Shown: positions 13,557 through 15,121 of the stretch, piece after piece | How the letters are laid out: each line of letters starts with the position of its first letter | Position numbering within the stretch: the stretch's first letter is position 1 | Assembly (NCBI GenBank): GCA_030428745.1 | Contig: JAUIEG010000011.1 | Location: 1-15,121, forward strand | Direction: 5' to 3' | Source of the DNA: Alphaproteobacteria bacterium | GTDB taxonomy: Bacteria; Pseudomonadota; Alphaproteobacteria; Caulobacterales; Parvularculaceae | Length of the DNA: 15,121 nt | Program-made: the position numbers and the translations under genes | The notes under the pieces: model-generated | The model's database searches: none | Told to the model about the DNA's origin: nothing | The model's input: the letters and a program-made list of their open reading frames with translations, nothing else

Positions 13557-14243
13557 TTATTGACCGAGGCCGGCCACCTGGTCCGGCGTCAGCTCGACGC
13601 CGCCATTGAGGACTATTTTCGGATCGCCGTCATTGAGACGAACAGCCTGCACGCCGCCGAATGTACTAGCGATCTCTTCGTCAATCACGTTGCCTTCCTT
13701 GTCATAATAGAGCGCCGTCACAGCATAGACGCCGGAAGTGGCCGGCTGGCCATCAACCTTGCCGTCCCAGCTTTGCGTCATGGATCCGTTTAGCGAAGTG
13801 AAGCGTGTGACTTCCTGGCCGGACGGGCTCGTTATCACCGTTTGCACACTGGCCGCCTCGCTATTGCCGGAAAGGCGGTAGTTAACCGGTGCGGAACCGT
13901 CGAAATATGCAGGGGCGGAATTTACTTCAGCCTGCTTGCCGATCCAGCTGGCATATTTATCAATACCCTCGGCGACCAATGCGGTCGCAAGATCATCAAT
14001 CTTGCTGTTGACGTTGACCAATTGCTCGACCGACGTGAATTGTGCAAGCTGCGCTACGAATTCCGTCGAGTCCGATGGATCTAACGGATCTTGATTGCGA
14101 AGCTGCGCCGTTAACAGAGTGAGAAAGTTCTGAAAATCAACGGACTCCAGCGCCCCATTTTCAGCGCTTTCGCTGGTGGCTCCAGGCCGCAATGCCGCTG
14201 CTGAGGCTGCCTGAAACGGCGATATGGTGGGGGAAGCATCCAT
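13557..14243 (-). CDS. flgD: Flagellar hook assembly scaffolding protein FlgD
   Basis: The product is 228 residues, typical for FlgD. FlgD caps the growing hook and is shed when the hook is complete. The hook-scaffold signature is clear at about 36-83: VDFQNFLTLLTAQLRNQDPLD, TEFVAQLAQFTSVEQLVNVN. Then come the FlgD Ig-like/tudor region with a Y-rich strand set (APVNYRLSG, QTVITSPSGQEVTRF, SGVYAVTALYYDKEGN) and the C-terminal strands ending in LTPDQV. The ATG has a good Shine-Dalgarno AAGGAG (complement of 14251-14256) 7 bases upstream. It is transcribed leftwards after fliK, with 24 bases between them. Confidence 0.94.
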   Translation of the reverse strand: MDASPTISPFQAASAAALRPGATSESAENGALESVDFQNFLTLLTAQLRNQDPLDPSDSTEFVAQLAQFTSVEQLVNVNSKIDDLATALVAEGIDKYASWIGKQAEVNSAPAYFDGSAPVNYRLSGNSEAASVQTVITSPSGQEVTRFTSLNGSMTQSWDGKVDGQPATSGVYAVTALYYDKEGNVIDEEIASTFGGVQAVRLNDGDPKIVLNGGVELTPDQVAGLGQ

Positions 14244-14267
14244 GAGTGGTCTCCTTGATAAGGTCGC

Positions 14268-15121
14268 CTAAAGCCGGCGGTCGAGGCGGCCGAGCGCGAC
14301 CTGTGGCCTTTGCTCTGTCGCTGACGCGGCGGCGCCTTCGTCTTCTGTCAGGGAAAAGAGCTGGGCGGTATCCCCGGCGTCTTCTTGCGCATTTTCACGC
14401 GCGCCTCTGTCGGCGAACTGGAGGTCGAGGTTGGAAAAGCCCTGCTCCGCCAACGCACGCTGAAACACATCGGCATTTCGGCGCATGAGATCGAGCGTGT
14501 CTGGCGAATCTGCGGTGATCACAGCGCGCACAATGTCTGCGCCATCTCGTTCAAAACCTATCATCACCCTGCCGAGCTCCGGCGGGTCAAGGCGCACTTC
14601 CAGTTTCGTATCACCAGGCCGGGCGACCACAGCCGCCACAATCTGGTCGCGAACCGGATTTAAGTGCGCATTCCGCTCCCCGAGTTGTGTAACAGTGTCA
14701 ACGCGGCTTGACGCCAGACGATCGAAGCCAGCATCTCCCTCGCGAGTGAGCGCCGAGTGAACAAACGCCTCCGGCGCTGCATGGTCGGCAATCGCCAGCG
14801 CGCCATTGGCAAAGGCTTTACCGTTAGGCTCATGAAGTTTTACCTGCGGACGCTCAATATGCGGCTCGGGCCGTTCACCAACATCAACCAAAACAGGTTC
14901 ACCGGGTGCCGCCTGATCTGGAAGCGCCTTTGTGACTGACTTTGCTTCAACGGCCACAGACGTTTGCGCCTGAACCGCCGCCAAGGCCGAAGCAGAAGGA
15001 GTTGCAGGCTGCGCCTTTTCACCAGGGACGGCCGACTGAGCGGGCCCGGCTGAGGGCGGGCTCTCACCATCTAGACCCGGCGGCTGTCTCAACGGTGGCT
15101 GCAAGGGATCTGCACCAGACG
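14268..15121 (-). CDS. fliK: Flagellar hook-length control protein FliK, C-terminal part (5' end outside window)
   Basis: The minus-strand frame is open from the window edge to a TAG at 14268-14270, so only about 284 C-terminal residues are visible. The C-terminal Flg_hook domain has the expected core: DQIVAAVVARPGDTKLEVRL, DPPELGRVMIGFERDGADIV, TLDLMRRNADVFQRALAEQG, then a short basic tail. N-terminal to it is a low-complexity Pro/Ala/Glu-rich region, normal for FliK, which acts as a molecular ruler and switches export specificity when the hook reaches its length. A TTG near 15104 is not a likely true start since the frame continues upstream. It precedes flgD, an order seen in many flagellar clusters. 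Confidence 0.85.
   Translation of the reverse strand, partial: SGADPLQPPLRQPPGLDGESPPSAGPAQSAVPGEKAQPATPSASALAAVQAQTSVAVEAKSVTKALPDQAAPGEPVLVDVGERPEPHIERPQVKLHEPNGKAFANGALAIADHAAPEAFVHSALTREGDAGFDRLASSRVDTVTQLGERNAHLNPVRDQIVAAVVARPGDTKLEVRLDPPELGRVMIGFERDGADIVRAVITADSPDTLDLMRRNADVFQRALAEQGFSNLDLQFADRGARENAQEDAGDTAQLFSLTEDEGAAASATEQRPQVALGRLDRRL

Noticed and set aside
1..15121. Mobile element, integron, CRISPR, tRNA or prophage sequence
   Set aside because: No transposase, integrase, direct-repeat array or cloverleaf was seen; the window is filled by flagellar genes apart from the edge YHS gene.

Overview
The window is a dense flagellar gene cluster from an alphaproteobacterium. The flgF-flgG-flgA-flgH order, a MotE-family gene, the FlbE-like FliH, motA without motB beside it, and a CtrA-like TTAA-N7-TTTA box point to the Caulobacterales/Parvularculales/Rhizobiales side of the class. 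No plasmid, phage or IS sequence, no tRNA/rRNA and no CRISPR array was seen. Nearly all of the sequence is coding.

Layout. (1) 1-291: 3' end of a YHS-domain protein gene, followed by a rho-independent terminator. (2) 356-4715, minus strand: a tightly packed operon read leftwards, fliF-fliH-fliN-fliP-fliG. It encodes the MS ring, an export ATPase regulator, a C-ring subunit, an export gate subunit and the rotor switch protein. (3) 4716-4853: a divergent control region with a CtrA-like box and three inverted repeats, the largest ending six bases before the fliL start. (4) 4854-13469, plus strand: fliL (TTG start), a DUF6468/PflI-like membrane coiled-coil protein, a MotE-like periplasmic protein, motA, an 808-residue exported AMIN-like/helical-repeat protein, flgF, flgG, flgA, flgH and a second fliL-like gene. 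Several junctions are ATGA or near-zero overlaps. (5) 13501-13528: a strong bidirectional terminator separating this run from (6) a leftward fliK(partial)-flgD pair.

Functionally the genes span the basal body from the rotor (FliF, FliG, FliN), export (FliP, FliH) and stator (MotA, FliL x2, MotE-like) to the rod, P/L-ring steps (FlgF, FlgG, FlgA, FlgH) and hook building (FlgD, FliK). fliM, motB, flgI, flgB/C, fliE and flbD are not in the window.

The most interesting part is the stator-side module: two divergent FliL paralogues, a MotE-like protein with one cysteine, MotA, and the large periplasmic 808-residue protein translationally coupled to motA. I infer that the last could play a MotC-like (stator-partner) role. 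The two FliL proteins and the large protein share His/Asp/Glu-rich linkers. FliG has lost the EHPQ motif and an otherwise conserved torque-helix arginine.
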